Assembly (NCBI GenBank): GCA_950295325.1 | Contig: OX485804.1 | Span: forward strand, 60,296,533 to 60,356,532 | DNA from: Polytrichum commune | Lineage: Eukaryota; Streptophyta; Polytrichopsida; Polytrichales; Polytrichaceae | Direction: 5' to 3' | Length of the DNA: 60,000 nucleotides | Position numbers and translations under genes: made by a program | The notes under the pieces: model-generated | Databases searched by the model: none | What the model saw: the letters and a program-made list of their open reading frames with translations, nothing else | What the model was told of the DNA's origin: nothing | In this document: in pieces, positions 1-12,912 of the stretch | Layout: every line of letters starts with the position of its first letter | How positions within the stretch are numbered: position 1 is the stretch's first letter

Positions 1-59
1 GGCCTACAATATTCACTGACATGATCCCATCGGTTTTACAGTGGGAGAGGCAAAAGAGG

Positions 60-676
60 TGGGTGCAAGCACGGTAAAGTGGACGGCTCATGATCCTTGC
101 CTAGTGTTCAGTGAAAGTGATTCAAAACTATACACTAACTTTGGATTTTGTGAAGAAAAAAATCATAGACATTTTGAAAACATACTGATCTACAAAGTCG
201 AGCAAATCAGGATGACCAAAAAAATTCCAAGAAAAGTTTACATATTTTAGAAGACAGTACAAGTGGTGTGCAAGTAGGTGGTATTGAACAAGTGACTGTC
301 TAAAATTTGTTTAAAGTATGATAGAAGTACATTACATTGATGGTTTTCCACAAAGTTTTGTGATGATGCCCTCAAGTGTGTCATGTATTCAAGGAATATG
401 AAAGGAAATTCCAACTTCAAAATAATTAAGATCATGAAATCTACGTCCAAAACCAGACTCACCCATTTGCTTTTGAGCATCACTTTTAATGATGAGCATT
501 GAAGATCTCAACTTGATTTTCTGCATTTGAGTATTCAACACAACAACAAAGGTCTTTACGAAATGAAATCCAATTTAAACAACACTTTGCTACTACATTC
601 GGGCCTTTGACCAAAAAAATTATGGTTTTAGTATACCATAACACTTTTTTGGTCCACTTTACCATACTTGCACCCA
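60..676. mobile_element. Short DNA element with ~25-bp terminal inverted repeats
   Basis: The ends are inverted copies. The left end reads TGGGTGCAAGCACGGTAAAG and the right end, on the other strand, reads TGGGTGCAAGTATGGTAAAG. The interior has no recognisable coding sequence. No clear target-site duplication flanks it. A part of the right end (565-675) recurs at 17,936-18,050, which supports a dispersed repeat. The superfamily is not determined. Confidence 0.5.
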
Positions 677-1227
677 TGTGCTATGATAGAAAAAGGCACA
701 TAGTAGACTTATGATTAATGAAATGTTTTCAGGGGAAGAGAAGATGAAGACAAGAGAAGACACAAAAATGGTCAAACGTGAATTTTTCTCAAAACTGCCC
801 TTTTTGGGCATGTATTAAAAAAAATCAGCAAAGTCACTTTTGGTGCATGGTCATTCCTCTTGATCCACATTCGCTTTACACCTAGTGAGGGGGCCTAAAG
901 ACTTTGTGAATTGATTTTAAAGAAATCGGACCATGGAAAAAGGCCATCTTCCATGGTCCCATGGTCCGATTTCATGGTCCATGGTGTAAACCGGCCCCTA
1001 CGAACAACTTAATTGCAAGTATGGTAATTAAGTTCCGTACACAACGCGTTGTGGAAACTGGTGTATTGTTCAAAACAGTTGGCAAGGACTCAAAATAAGA
1101 GGAGTAGTTAAAGTGAAGGGTACTTATGGCTGTTGACTTCCTTTCCTTTGTTGGGGACTACACAACATAACATACTCCCAAAGTGTTGACAATGATGCAC
1201 GAAATCCAGCTCTTAATTACCTACACT
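677..1227. other. No gene seen; contains a short hairpin
   Basis: This is AT-rich sequence without a supported gene. At 922-936 and 959-973 a 15-bp perfect inverted repeat (GAAATCGGACCATGG) forms a tight hairpin. Its flanks (GTGAGGGGGCC and GGCCCCTA) are also partly complementary. It may be a very small foldback element. Confidence 0.4.
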
Positions 1228-1442
1228 GTTTTGTCTAATTAGTGTGGGTTACCATTCAGAGTTACGTGTTGTTGACTTTTTTTTTTTTACCAATATCATC
1301 TTCTTTTTCCCTACTAATTTATATCATATTCTTCAGTGTGCATACTAATTGCTTATGTTATTTGGGTAAAAAATGATGCTCTCAGTAAAATATTATAGCA
1401 ATGTGTAACTCCAAATAGTGGCCAACACTGATAGGACATAAC
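1228..1442. mobile_element. MITE, family A, copy 1 (215 bp)
   Basis: The termini are inverted repeats of about 35 bp. The left end begins GTTTTGTCTAATTAGTGTGG and the right end, read on the other strand, begins GTTATGTCCTATCAGTGTTG. Copies with the same terminal and internal sequence lie at 2,474-3,247 (interrupted) and 36,943-37,150. It is non-coding. Copy 2 carries an insertion that copy 1 lacks, so this copy serves as an empty-site reference. Confidence 0.65.
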
Positions 1443-2473
1443 AATGTGATTTCCAAACAACCAGTAGTGCATCATCTAGAAGTCTAAGTACTTTAGGGAA
1501 CCAAGCTTTAAACCGTTCTATGTCCACCCACTCATTGTAAGATTTTTAACATGCAAGTAGTAGGAGATGATTAATAAATCCTAATCCATAAAATGTACCA
1601 AGTCCTTCACTTCTATTCCCATTCTAAAAGAGGCAATGCGAAGCGAGGGTTAAGGATCAATTTTTGTTCATGGGTTTGGATAAGACCATGTGGATGGCCT
1701 AACAAGGCTATTTGGTGCCCAACTGCATGTGGGCCCTAGTAGACAAGCAACTACCAGCGTGTCAATGGCGGTGATGTTTTTTTCTATAAAATGAAAAGAC
1801 ATATTGTACATGTAGGGCGAGCCATGGCTCCACAATTGCCAATAAGTTGTAGATTGACACTTACAAAGTGAAAATATTTAGGGTGTGTATTGTTCATTTC
1901 ATAAGAATAGCCCCTCATTAAAGGGGCACTATGCTCCCAAAGTTTCCAAGGGCGCAAAACTTGTTGCTAAATAATGTTTTGTCATGCCCATAACCGTTTC
2001 CTCATAATTTTTGGACCTCATGTCTTATTCAACTTTAAAATGGCTATTCTTGTTCTCATCAAAATGGTCATATAACCCTCTCCCTCAATTATGTTGATTG
2101 TTGACTTGAGAGTGGTTAAAATTCTTTGAGCACTAATCTATTTTAACACATGACTTTTTGGTGTGCTTTTTGGATCCACACTTAATTAAACACATGGCAC
2201 AAAACCACTCAAATATAGGTGTCTACATTTTGAGGGTGTTGGAATCACACGAGTCTACCTTTGGGCCTTTAGCTTGGATCAAGAGTCACTAGCCTCCAAA
2301 AGAATTTAGCAAAGATTTTATTATGCAAGATTCCGTAAGTTATGGGGCCGTCATGCATGATCGATGAGGAGATCCTTCCTTGGCGTTCCCTAAGTACCCA
2401 CACATATATCTACTATCCGATGAAGATGATCCATTTCACATTGGAAGCTTGAAGTTTACTAGGTATATTACAT
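1443..2473. other. No gene seen
   Basis: AT-rich intergenic sequence. I see no coding frame with a recognisable domain, no paired termini and no tandem array. Confidence 0.5.
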
Positions 2474-3247
2474 TGTTTGTCTAATTAGGGCCGCTTCACA
2501 CTATGGCCGTCCAAGTCAAGAGGCCGTGGGATTGAATTGCCAAACTTTGTTGAGAGTCTAAAGAAATGGGCCGAGAATAGCCAATAACGTATATGAATTG
2601 GAGCCTTCGCACGAGCATAGTGTGGAGCGTCCAAAGGCCAAGCCCAAAGTCCAAACCTTTGGCCATGACTTCTCGACTTGGATGGCCATAGTGTGAAGCC
2701 TCCAAAGGCCAAGCCCAAAGTCCAAACCCAAAGGAGTATCCCACTTTCTTCCCTACTCAAAACAACCCCTCCAATCTATCGGCCAAGATCTTGTCAGTTT
2801 TTTATTTTATTTAATTAAAAAGAATCGACGGCCTCTCGACCATAGTTTGGGTTTCCAATCCTGTCTGGCCCAAACTTCCTTCAAGAGTTTGTCGCCTTGG
2901 TAAAAAAGTATTGCCATGTAGGCATTTTGGAGAGCGTTGGCCTTTGAACTTTGGGCCTCTAGTGTGAGAGGCCAAGTTTTTGGTTTCTTATAATATGATC
3001 AGTGGAAATCGACAGCCTCTAGACCTTCGGCCATAGTGAAAAGCGGCCCTTAGTGTGGGTTACCATTCGGAGTTACGTGTTGCTATAACCCTTTACCAAC
3101 ATTATCATTTTCTACCAACTAAGTTATATCGTATTCTTCGATGTGCATACTAACTACTTATGTAATTTGGGTAAAAAAAATACTCTCACTAATATGTTAG
3201 AACAATGCGTAACTCCTAATGGTATCCCACACTAATTAGACAAAATA
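2474..3247. mobile_element. MITE, family A, copy 2, split by a Tourist-like insertion
   Basis: The outer ends match family A: the left begins GTTTGTCTAATTA and the right ends ACTAATTAGACAAAAT. The interior right of 3,053 (TAGTGTGGGTTACCATTC and onward) aligns with copy 1 at 1,241 onward. The element is opened at TTA by the insertion at 2,488-3,049. Without the insertion it would be about 209 bp, like copies 1 and 3. Confidence 0.65.
2488..3049. mobile_element. Tourist-like (PIF/Harbinger-type) non-autonomous element
   Basis: The terminal inverted repeats are GGGCCGCTTCACACTATGG on the left and, from the other strand, GGGCCGCTTTTCACTATGG on the right. It is flanked on both sides by the trinucleotide TTA (2,485-2,487 and 3,050-3,052), the 3-bp target-site duplication typical of PIF/Harbinger and Tourist elements. 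The surrounding MITE is known uninterrupted at 1,228-1,442, which confirms the boundary. A related copy lies at 37,370-37,856. It is non-coding. Open frames seen inside are compositional. Confidence 0.75.
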
Positions 3248-4239
3248 ATGTAGCATGAGATTTCTTGAAAGCACTTATAAGCAACTTGTGACCTCTTCTT
3301 AAGTTTAAGATTTTTTTTGCGTAACATTATGTTCACTACGCTACACGCAAATATGGGTCTAAATGGACGGTACAAAATAACCAAAATAGCATTGTGTGAT
3401 TTAGTCCAGGCTTGAAGATGATCATTCAACATTGGAAGCTTGAATCTTAGACTCGTGATCGTTGAACATTGAAAGCTTCAAGTATTTAGATCATTGGTGG
3501 TTGTTCCTTATTTATAATAAAGGTAACATGTGAGGTAAAGTAAGTGCCCCTTGATTTCTAAACCAAAAGTGGGTTTGCACTTACTTTTGACACAACAAAT
3601 AACTAGATTAAAATTTTAAAATCTTTGAGAAGTGAAACGATTCTTGTTATTCTCTGTAAGTATTTTAAAGTCCAATTTAAGCTTAGTCATCATAGAGTAA
3701 GCAACTTAGGCTCTTCTATTTTTTTTAATTATTAGAATACACTCCAATTAGGGTTAAAATAAAATAAAATAATTTATAAGTATTAAAATATAGTAAAAAT
3801 ATGATTAAATTGCACGTCCTTGCTCAATGGTATAGTCGGTTGAAAAAAATACGGGAGAGAATGGAGTATAAGAGCTAGCTTCCATCGATCTGAGTAAGAA
3901 AATAAGAGATTGTAATCAGAAAGTAAGAGATGGAGAAGTGGAAATCAAAACATTTTTAACAGAGTTGCTCTGAGTGGTGGGTAGATGAGCCCTTTCTTTT
4001 ACTTATGTATATCACGTCCTGCTTAACTTGGTGTGATTTTGTTCAACATCCGTTTGCTTTGGAAATCCATGAAGTCTCTTAAGAACCTCTCTCTTCCCAT
4101 CCACTTAACAATTTTGTTTTCGCCTAAGTTATCCCCATATTTCTCTTGTATTACACTAACGTTTAGGATCGGAAACTGTTCAAATCCTTACGATCCCTCA
4201 ACATACTTTCTTGTCTTCACTTTGTTACCATCTTTTCGC
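3248..4239. other. No gene seen
   Basis: AT-rich sequence with short runs of A and T. No coding domain, paired termini or tandem repeat was recognised. Confidence 0.45.
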
Positions 4240-4576
4240 CTCAAGGGGGGGGGGGCAGTGTGTTAAAAAGTTAAGGATATAGGTGTGAACAACCACTATT
4301 TTATAGGGGGGTATTACTTTCAATTCTCTTATTTTTTTCACATGCTATCATTATGTAAATTTCTACTTTGGGTTAATAGAAAAATGGCATTACTTATAAT
4401 TCCAAATTACCTATTATTCCATACCCTATAGTACTTTAAAGATATCCAATGCCATTTTTGATACCCTATATTACTCTTAAGTCCATTTATAATTTTTAGC
4501 CCCCATGTTTTTAAAATACCTTATCATTTGTTCGCACGTATATTGCTACTCCAACCAATGACTACCCCCCCCTGAG
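4240..4576. mobile_element. hAT-type MITE with G-run ends, copy 1 (337 bp)
   Basis: The ends are inverted: CTCAAGGGGGG on the left and CCCCCCCTGAG on the right. They are flanked by an exact 8-bp direct repeat, CTTTTCGC (4,232-4,239 and 4,577-4,584). An 8-bp target-site duplication is characteristic of the hAT superfamily. The body is closely similar to the element at 28,471-28,801 in the same orientation. It is non-coding. The family assignment rests on TSD length only. Confidence 0.75.
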
Positions 4577-4584
4577 CTTTTCGC

Positions 4585-5218
4585 TCCTTACCTCTTTTCT
4601 CTCTTCACTCTTTTTACCTACCATGTTGTTCACTCAACGGGTTAGTAGTCTTATAGAGTATCATTGTGACGCATGCTTCAAGAAGGCCATAGTTTTTTTG
4701 TGTCCATACATTCATAGCTTAGCATATTGGTCAAACAAAACACAAGTTTACAACAATGAAAAAACATAAAATAGCAGAGATAATAATACTTACATGTCGT
4801 CTTGAGGAAAACTACTTCCTTAGTATTGCTCCGTCTTTGCAACTATGTCAGACTTACATATGCTCACTCCTCTGTCGCGCTCCAAACTATTGCCTTCCCA
4901 ACTCCAGAGAAGAGGTCACTCATGCAATTCCTGCCGCAAGCTCTCTGAACTACTCCTACTCTTGTTCCTACTAACTACAAGCTTATAATCTCTTCCACCA
5001 TCCTTAGCCAACTCAACTACCTTCATTAAGTCTATTGCCTACCCAATTCTTTCAAATTTTGAACTCAGATGATGGACTAGGTAATTGATTGAATATGTAG
5101 ATAATTATGTATTAATTAGATTAGAAAATTAAGTCAAAAGTTTTTTTTAATTTTCATAATTTCTATTCTTTTACATCCTAAGTTATAGAATAAAATTGCA
5201 AACTATATACCAAACTTT
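4585..5218. other. No gene seen
   Basis: AT-rich sequence between the MITE and the end of the decayed pol. It may hold the remains of the 3' end of that retroelement, but no LTR boundary or polypurine tract could be placed. Confidence 0.4.
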
Positions 5219-8200
5219 TTAAATTAACTTGCAAAAATTAATATGTAAACAATATAAGAAGGCCTTCCCACACATCAACTGCATTATTTTCCTCAGTTTT
5301 GTATGATGTTTCTTCAAATAATAGCCGTTTATGTGTGGTGGAAGAGATTTGCCTTCAAAATCTACTAAGTCGAAATGACTATTGTCATGAGCAATTTTAA
5401 TTCTATAAAACCCCATCCAGTGTAATTTAAATCTACTTGGGAATTTTTCAAAACGACTATCATAAAGTGAGGCTAAATTATCAATAGTGAGTGTTTTAGA
5501 TTTCATTTTCCTATCATAATAAATCTTATGCCATTCTTGAATCGCTACTATGTTTTAATAAGCTTATCTACGTATTTCATCCAATCTTTCCAATATTGCT
5601 ATCCTATTGAGTTGATAATATTGGAATAATGTTTTATGTAATATTCTTGGATACATAGCTTCTCTACATATTTCATCCAACCTTTCCTATATTGTCCAAC
5701 AAAATCATCATTTTTCAATTGGTGCAAGAGTTAATGTAAGTGGTAGGGGCATTGCAAAAGAGTCAATTGGTTTGCCTATTCTTTGACAAACCTCACAATG
5801 TCTCATATAAGTTATACAATCAAAGAATAATATAGGCCACCAATAACCACTTTGCAATATCTTTCTAGCATTATCATCTTTTGTAAAATGACCTCCCGCC
5901 ATATTATCATGACATTGTTTTTATAAATAACATGATTTCTTAACTAGTGATATAACATCTTATATACCATCTTGTCCTTTCTTATGTAGCGTATTATCAA
6001 TGATGGTATAAGGCATTGCTTAAAGATTAATCAACATTTTTGTTTGTCATTGAATTCCACAAAGAATTTATTATTTTATAGATATTTTATTACTTTTGCA
6101 TACTCCTTAGGGAGCACATCTTTGTAGAGTACTTATATATTGGGAAAAGAATCGTCAATGACTTCCAATCCAAATTCTACATTAAGTCTTGAAAGATGAT
6201 TGGCATTTGCATAACTTTTGCTCAATTGAACTTCCATAGTGAAGTTAAACTCTTGCAAATGTAATTCTCATCTTCTTATTTGTCCGCTTAATTGTTTATC
6301 TCAACGTATCGTGATCCACATAGAAGACAAACATGTTTCTTAAAAGGTAATGGTAAAAGTTTTGCATTGAGAAGATCATACCTAAGGCTTCTCGTTCAGT
6401 TGGAGTGTAGTTTCTCTTAGCTTGTATAATTGACAATTGGCAAAGTACATAGGATGATCATGATTTTTTTTTGTCTTTTTGACTTATGACTAATCCAATT
6501 GTTATATTAGGCGCATCAATATATATTTATAAATATTTTTCCCAATCACGAGGTATGAGTATAGGTGCAAATGCTCATTTCTTTTTTAGTGTGTCAAAAA
6601 CAAGTGTAAATGTTGAAGTCCAAACTAGAGTTTCATCTCCCTTTTTGAGTAACTTGCTTAAAGGCATAGCAATCACCATATATCGGAGGATAAATCTTTT
6701 ATAATATCAAGTGTGCCAAATAAATCTTTTAACTTTTGTGATTGTGGTAGGGATCGGTAATGATACAATGATAGCAATCTTTTCAGATTTAGATGCTATT
6801 CATTGTTCATATACAATACGTCCAACTTGTCTTTCAAATGGAACTAAAAACAATGACTTAGCAACAGTTATGGAGATACCAAATTTCATACATTTCTCAA
6901 AATATTTTTGAAGATATTCAACATGTTTTTTCATTATCACTAAAAACTACGAAGTCATCTAGAAATATCTTCATGAATTCACAAAGATAATCCTGAAAGG
7001 CTTGTGTCATTACACGTTGGAATGTGGCCGGGACATTGTATAATCCAAATGGCATGACAATGTAGGCAAAAGTGCCCCAATCAGTGGTAATACTTGTATA
7101 CCAATGTTGTAATTTAAAATTTGGATTTGATTATATCCTGGAAATCCATCCATGCAGGACTAGCACTTATATATTTCTACTGCGTCTAGCATAGTCTCAG
7201 TATATGGCAAAGGGAAATAGTCTTTCCTTGTGACATTATTTAATTCACAAAAGTCTTGATATATTTGTGACTTCTCGTTTTTTAAGAAACTATAACAATG
7301 GGTGATATCCATTCAGTATAAGGTGCTTTACAAATGAATCCAGCTTCAAAAGATTTATCTATATTTTTTTTGACCATTAAAGAATATTTGGGATTCATAG
7401 TGTATTGTCTTTGCTTGACTGGAGCAATTTCTTCCTCAAGTACAATCTTGTGTTCACATACTTCCAGAGGGACACCTCTCAAATATTTATAAGTCCATGC
7501 AAAGACTTTGATGTTTCTTTTAAAGAAATTATACCAATATTGTCATTTAGTGTTGTATACTTTCTCATGTACTATTGTTTATTAAGGACTTCTTCAGCTC
7601 CAAGGTTCATTTCCTTATAACCATTTTTTGACACATAACTCATAATAGGTCCTTTAGAAGAAACATAACATCTTTCCATTCTTTTGCAAGATGTGGTTGT
7701 CTATCATCAACTTCATCCAATGAGGCGGACATTTTTTTTTGTATTGGAGATAGTTGGTTGATTCTTACCAATTGAAGGTATTGTTGCGGTTGTGATGTTA
7801 TAGATTGGATGAGAGCTTTGCCAACCTAAGATAGCATCATTAGAGTCACCTTCTTTCATAGGAATGAAATATTCTCCCATTCCATTGCATAATATGTTTT
7901 TTGATGTTTACCTATGTTATGAATAGGTTCACTTGGGGGATCATCCAATTTAGTCTCATATCCATCAATGGTGAATTCAATACCATTCTCTTGAGTCTTT
8001 CCATGATGTTGTATTGGAAATAGAGGTAAAATAGTATTATATTTCCTTGTGCCTAAGGTAAGTGTTCATATGCTCAAATTTTCTTTAGCTTCAACTACTA
8101 TTAACCAAGGTCAACCTAATATGCCAGGTATAGATGTATAGCATCAGGGATTTGGAATACAATGAAAGCAATTTTTTTATTCTTGAATAACAATTTTTAT

Positions 8201-8560
8201 TGGTACTTGAAATAATTGACCCAAGAGTTTAGTATGTGTATGATCTGCCATTTTAAGATAGAAGTAGGAAACAAATTAGTGAGACTTATTATTTCCATTG
8301 TTTCCATACTCATGAGATTGACACTTTATCCAATGTCAACTTGAAATTCAATTATGAAAACAAAGCAAATGGTTACATCAACCATTGGTGGACTTGAGTC
8401 TTGACTTAAGGTGATGTCATTAACTTCCACAAGTTTTGTTTTTTTGCGAATCATTGCTGACCCAATTCTGGTGTTACATTGAGGTAAATTTGCCAAAAAT
8501 TGTCTCATAGTAATTTGAGAAGAGTTTGTATTGTCCAATCTTGACCTACGATATGACAAG
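5219..8560 (-). pseudogene. Decayed Ty3/gypsy pol (protease, RT, RNase H region, integrase)
   Basis: Broken pieces of a Ty3-type polyprotein lie in the right order on the minus strand. Around 8,350-8,100 is a protease-like stretch (MSMETMEIISLTNLF). At 7,482-7,282 is the N-terminal part of reverse transcriptase (Ty3-like QRQYTMNPKY, then EWISPIVIV). Around 7,060-6,940 the RT core is seen in broken frame. At 5,902-5,708 is the integrase zinc-binding domain, with H and two Cys (GHFTKDDNARKILQSGYWWP, then CEVCQRIGK). At 5,506-5,219 is the integrase C-terminal segment (LYDSRFEKFPSRFKLHWMG). Family knowledge: the last motif is typical of plant Ty3 elements without a chromodomain (Athila/Tat side). 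Many stops and frame changes show it is dead. No LTRs were recognised. Confidence 0.8.
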
Positions 8561-8608
8561 GGGACATGTGTTTGTATTGTCCGATCCTGACATGTGATAT
8601 CCTAGGAT

Positions 8609-8986
8609 TCAACTTTGAAGCATGCATGTATCCCAATTTGACTTAATAGGAGATAACATAAGGGCATGATGAAGTGTATCTTTCTCTTGACTTGCTAAAA
8701 AGAAATTGCCCCTACCCACATTCCTGCACACTGTAAGAGAGCCACCTTTCAACTCATGAATTAGGATTTTTAGCCAAAGCCCTAGATATTGAGGGGATGG
8801 TTTGTGTCCAACAAACTTAGCAATTGATAGTTGATCTTTTAGCATTGCAATGCGTGCAATGAGCTTATGGGAATCCACCTTGAATGGCATAGCATCCCTC
8901 CTCACTACAAAGTCACTAAAGTTCCTCTCAAACATTAGCTTGAGGGATCTCACCAATCTTGGGCTAGAAGGGATTAAATTTATCAC
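8609..8986 (-). pseudogene. DUF4283-like fragment
   Basis: An open frame of 125 residues contains motifs resembling the plant DUF4283 domain: FVGHKPSPQYLGLWLK, then GNFFLASQEKDTLHHALM, then SNWDTCMLQS. That domain occurs in gag-like or ORF1-like proteins of plant retroelements and in retroelement-derived genes. The expected following W-x-PG segment is present just downstream but is broken by a stop codon. Its association with the decayed pol next to it (8,560 downward, same strand) is possible but not shown. The call rests on recognised motif pattern, not a search. Confidence 0.5.
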
Positions 8987-10476
8987 CTACTGCAAGTTGG
9001 CTCCCCTCATGTCTCGATCACACCAAACTTTCCATCTGGTTCCACCCGAGAAATTGTTGGGGATTATGTTCAGAAATGGATGTAGGCCCAACAATTTTCA
9101 CACTATTACAGCCGGAGATGCCAACAAATGGTGTGTTCGAAATGGCCGGTGCGATCAGCCCCTCAACAAGCACACCAATCACGACATTGTCCATTTTGGG
9201 GTCGTGCATCCCCCCCCCCCCTCGCTCCCTCTTCTAGCATGGGATTGAATCTCATTCCTCCTCCATTGCCCACTTTGTTTGCGAAAGTCTCCATCTCATA
9301 TCTTATTGCCAATGTTGAGGGTTGGTTGATCATCCATGCCCTTGAGCGCACTTTGGATGTTGGAGTCCCTTCCAGCTCCACCATCGTCCACTTGCGAGCC
9401 ATCAGAACCTCCCTTCCGTTAAAAGTTGGGCAACCAACGTCTTGACTTATTGGACTTGGAAATACTAGGGTAGTGATTAGTGTTCAATATTGAAGTCTTC
9501 AACACTTGTCAAATGTCATTTTGGCCGTCAAAGAAGGCCCTTTTTTTTGAGCACTTTACAAAAATGTGCTCTGCAAAGTTTCCACCCTTCACATTGACGG
9601 CCTCCCGAAAAACTGCATATCAGAAGATACAATGGCTGCAATTTGCAAATAGAAACATAGTTGGACTCCAATCTTGGCACTCTAGCAGTCACTTCCAAAT
9701 TCCAATAACTCCTGCAACTTCGACTCAAAAGTGACTACAACTTCGGCTTGGCAAGCACAACTATATGTGAATGTGGATTTCTAAAACAGAATTGGGTGAA
9801 GAGTGATTGCAGAAGTCGATTGAAACTTGAAACATTGGATGCATTGATGCGAGTGTGATTATGCGGTCTTCCGATGGAGAATATGGATTGGGCTAGAAAT
9901 TTTTGGCACTTGAAAATCGACCGAAAACCGGAGGGCTTTGCCTTTGGAGTTGGATGATGATCAAGTGCATTACGCAGGGAATCTAAATAATTTTAGTGCA
10001 CCATTCTATTGCATATACTTCTTCAATATAGTGAGACATCATCTTATTTTCATATTCAATACAAAACGGCTAATATCAAGTGTTTTTTTTGGGGTGAAGT
10101 GTTGCAAAAGAGTTTGAAAGTTTGAGTGAAGTGTGATTGTTTTGAAGATCTTCACATTGAAATGCATGTGCACACTTCAAACTTGAACACTGATATTGAC
10201 CGATTATGGCCAAAACGGTCCCTGGATACTGGTGGTGATGTACGTCTACCGCACCTGCACTATCTGAGGAGTCATCAATTTCCTTGCAACTGCCTGTATC
10301 TTATATATAAACCCCACCCGATGGTGCTGAGTCCACACTAGCATCAAGGATTGAAATTGTCACCCAAATCCCACACTTGGGCTGACAATCGAAGGTACAC
10401 ATATAAAATATGTCGGTGAAGAATTCATCCTACAAGTGGAGGCCACACACGTTTGAAAACGTCAATGTCATCATAG
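8987..10476. other. No supported gene
   Basis: Several overlapping open frames on both strands occur at 9,000-9,730, but none shows a recognisable domain. The minus-strand part may be an upstream continuation of the DUF4283-like fragment. A run of ten C lies at 9,211-9,220. The rest is AT-rich and featureless. Confidence 0.4.
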
Positions 10477-10749
10477 AGTTTGGTAAACCACAGTAAAAGA
10501 ATGTTGGCCGTCTAACTTTGAGGAGTTGGGTTTTGAGGTTGGTCCCTCTTTTATTGGTTAAAACCGTATGTTTTCAACTCCACCCCCAAAAAATATGGAG
10601 GTTTTAAGCCTTGTGAAACCGCCGTCTTGGATCGGAGTTGAAAGGAAACGATTCTACCGCGTAAAAGAGGGACCAACCTCAAAGCCCAACTCCTCGAAAT
10701 TGGGCACATGTCAAGGCCAACATTCTTTTACCTTGTCTTACCAAACTGC
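10477..10749. mobile_element. Foldback-type element with ~70-bp inverted arms
   Basis: The left arm (10,477 onward: AGTTTGGTAA, then AAAAGAATGTTGGCC, GAGGAGTTGGG and GAGGTTGGTCCCTCTTTTA) is repeated inverted in the right arm ending at 10,749. The arms are imperfect and enclose about 100 bp. No coding sequence is present. Long-armed non-autonomous elements of this kind occur in several DNA-transposon superfamilies. No target-site duplication could be fixed, so the family is open. Confidence 0.65.
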
Positions 10750-12912
10750 ATTATGAAATTGGCGTTTCTGAATGTGTGTGGCCTCCCCTATAGTCTCCCA
10801 ATATGTAAAATTGGCTCTCTTGACTTTGTGGTTGAAGGGGGGGGGCACACAAGTTGTGCGACTGCTGTTTCCCCCACTGACGTCACCTTCCTAGCATTCC
10901 AAGACCTAAATACAAAGTTGATTCTTCGTTGAATTGGTAGCTACGAACGGGGGTTTGCCTTCCCATCATACTGCTAGCTCTTGAAATATGATGGGGGGTA
11001 AACACAACCCATAATTTTGGGAGCCAATAAGAACCCATCATTGGGTCTTAGATGTTTAAGATTAATTTTGATCTTTTTGTAAAACAGTCATCTTTGAGGT
11101 GGTGTGTCACCAAACTAACGAAAATGGTAGCTCATTTGCACATGTGGTGTGGCCCCAAATTTCAAAACATATGGTTTCATCTCTCTAGTTCAAGATGACT
11201 TTTTATAAAAACCTCCGGTTTTGGGCATGTGTGGCCTCAACTTCATTCAGCCCAACTTAATTTCATTGATTTATTTCAGGGTCTCTGATACTAGTTTCAA
11301 GATGAGATCTAAAAATGGAAAAAGAAACTTATAAGGGAGTTTCCGACGTCTTCATTTTCAGCTTGTATGATTTTGGACAAGAATCTGGGGATGGTATCCA
11401 GTTTTGAAAATATATGTATCCATATCTACAATCTACTACGGTGCTATGATTGATAGAGTACTTTGGGTGCACTTTTTGCCACTTATGTTGGACATGCTAT
11501 TTCCCCCCCCAAAAATGCTTAAAGTCACCAATGTGTAATTGTAGGATATTGTGATATGCATCTAGGTAAAGAAAAGAAAAGAAATTAGAATAAGATCATT
11601 TTTGAGGAAATGGAACGGTTGCAAAGTTGTCAATGTAATCCAATATCAATTTGTTGCATGCCCACTCAATATAAGGTGACTGTCACTACTAGAATACACT
11701 TCTCATTTGACATAAGTGTTTGTTAGCACATGGCTAGAATGATGGACCTTATGAAATGAGAAGCGGCTCTAGGGCTACACCATTTTAGGTATTTAGTGTC
11801 ACATACACTATTTGCCAAGAGCCTAAACAAGATGCTTAGAGGTCTCAAAGTTTCACGTCCGCTAATTGTCAATATGCCAACTATCTATCAATATGAGTAA
11901 AATTTTAAAAGTGAAAAATTAGTTACATTATGACATTTAGTGCAACACATTGGCATACCTAAGATGATAGTTTTGTGTTTTAGTATGCAAGGACAAGATA
12001 TTATTGAGCATACTAATGGCAAGTGTTGTGTGTATTACATTATGTCACTTGTGTACACTTTAGTTAACTTCTATACCATTGTATAACATAGGTATACACC
12101 TCATAACATTATTGAATGTCATACTCATGCCGAGATATTCGTAAGCATGCATGAACGCCAAGTGTCATGAAGTGACACTAATGGTGAAGTTGTTGATCAT
12201 TAGTGCAACTTAGCATACGCCTCAAAAGAGGGTAATTGACATTATTACGCATATGACACTAAATATCGTAAATGGTGTAGTGCTTGGAAAAAAATATATT
12301 CTTGCTAGCCAATTCATCTTCACAGTTCCATTGCTAGAATATTGTTTGGACCACCTTCTTCTACACAAGTTAGTTCTAAAATCAAATGACATGATCCCAA
12401 ATAATACGCTCCTAATCAACATGCTTGTAAAACAAGCAAGATCTTCCAATGAAGGGAACTAGATTGGGCATTATCGATTCAACAAACCAGTTGCGTGGAA
12501 TTGTGTTGTTTGGGACCATGTTTTCTCCTAACTTTGTTCCTTCACATGTGGAGCATTGTTTTGCAAAAGAATAGTAGGGTACTAAGGCCTAGAAGTAGCA
12601 CCTTCCTTTCGGCAACACCTATTTTTCAATCTTAACCCGTCAACAAGTGAGTGCCACAGTGTCATTGAGTAAGTCATCGTGAAAAACGATCAATCTTGTA
12701 TAGTGCGGCATTGAGTACACAAAAAACACCACTTTAGTCTTCAACCATTCATTATAGCAGCGTAAGAAGGATCCAAGAATACTTTCAAAAGAGCACCAAC
12801 TTTGGCCCGTCACAATCACTAACCAGGGATCTATCCGCTCAACGTGACAGTGTAAGAAGCGATCCACCAAAAAGGGGGACAACACCTTCACCTAACATAA
12901 ATAGACCCCCTC
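10750..12912. other. No gene seen
   Basis: Low-complexity and AT-rich intergenic sequence. Short open frames exist but show no domain. A CACTACTAGAA string at 11,686 resembles the end of a CACTA element, but no matching inverted end was found. Confidence 0.45.

Noticed and set aside
3810-3850. tRNA- or SINE-like box A (GCTCAATGGTATAGTCGGTT)
   Set aside because: No box B or cloverleaf could be drawn around it, so there is no basis for a tRNA or SINE call.
11686-11700. CACTACTAGAA as the end of a CACTA (En/Spm) element
   Set aside because: No inverted partner end or 3-bp duplication was found downstream, and there is no transposase.
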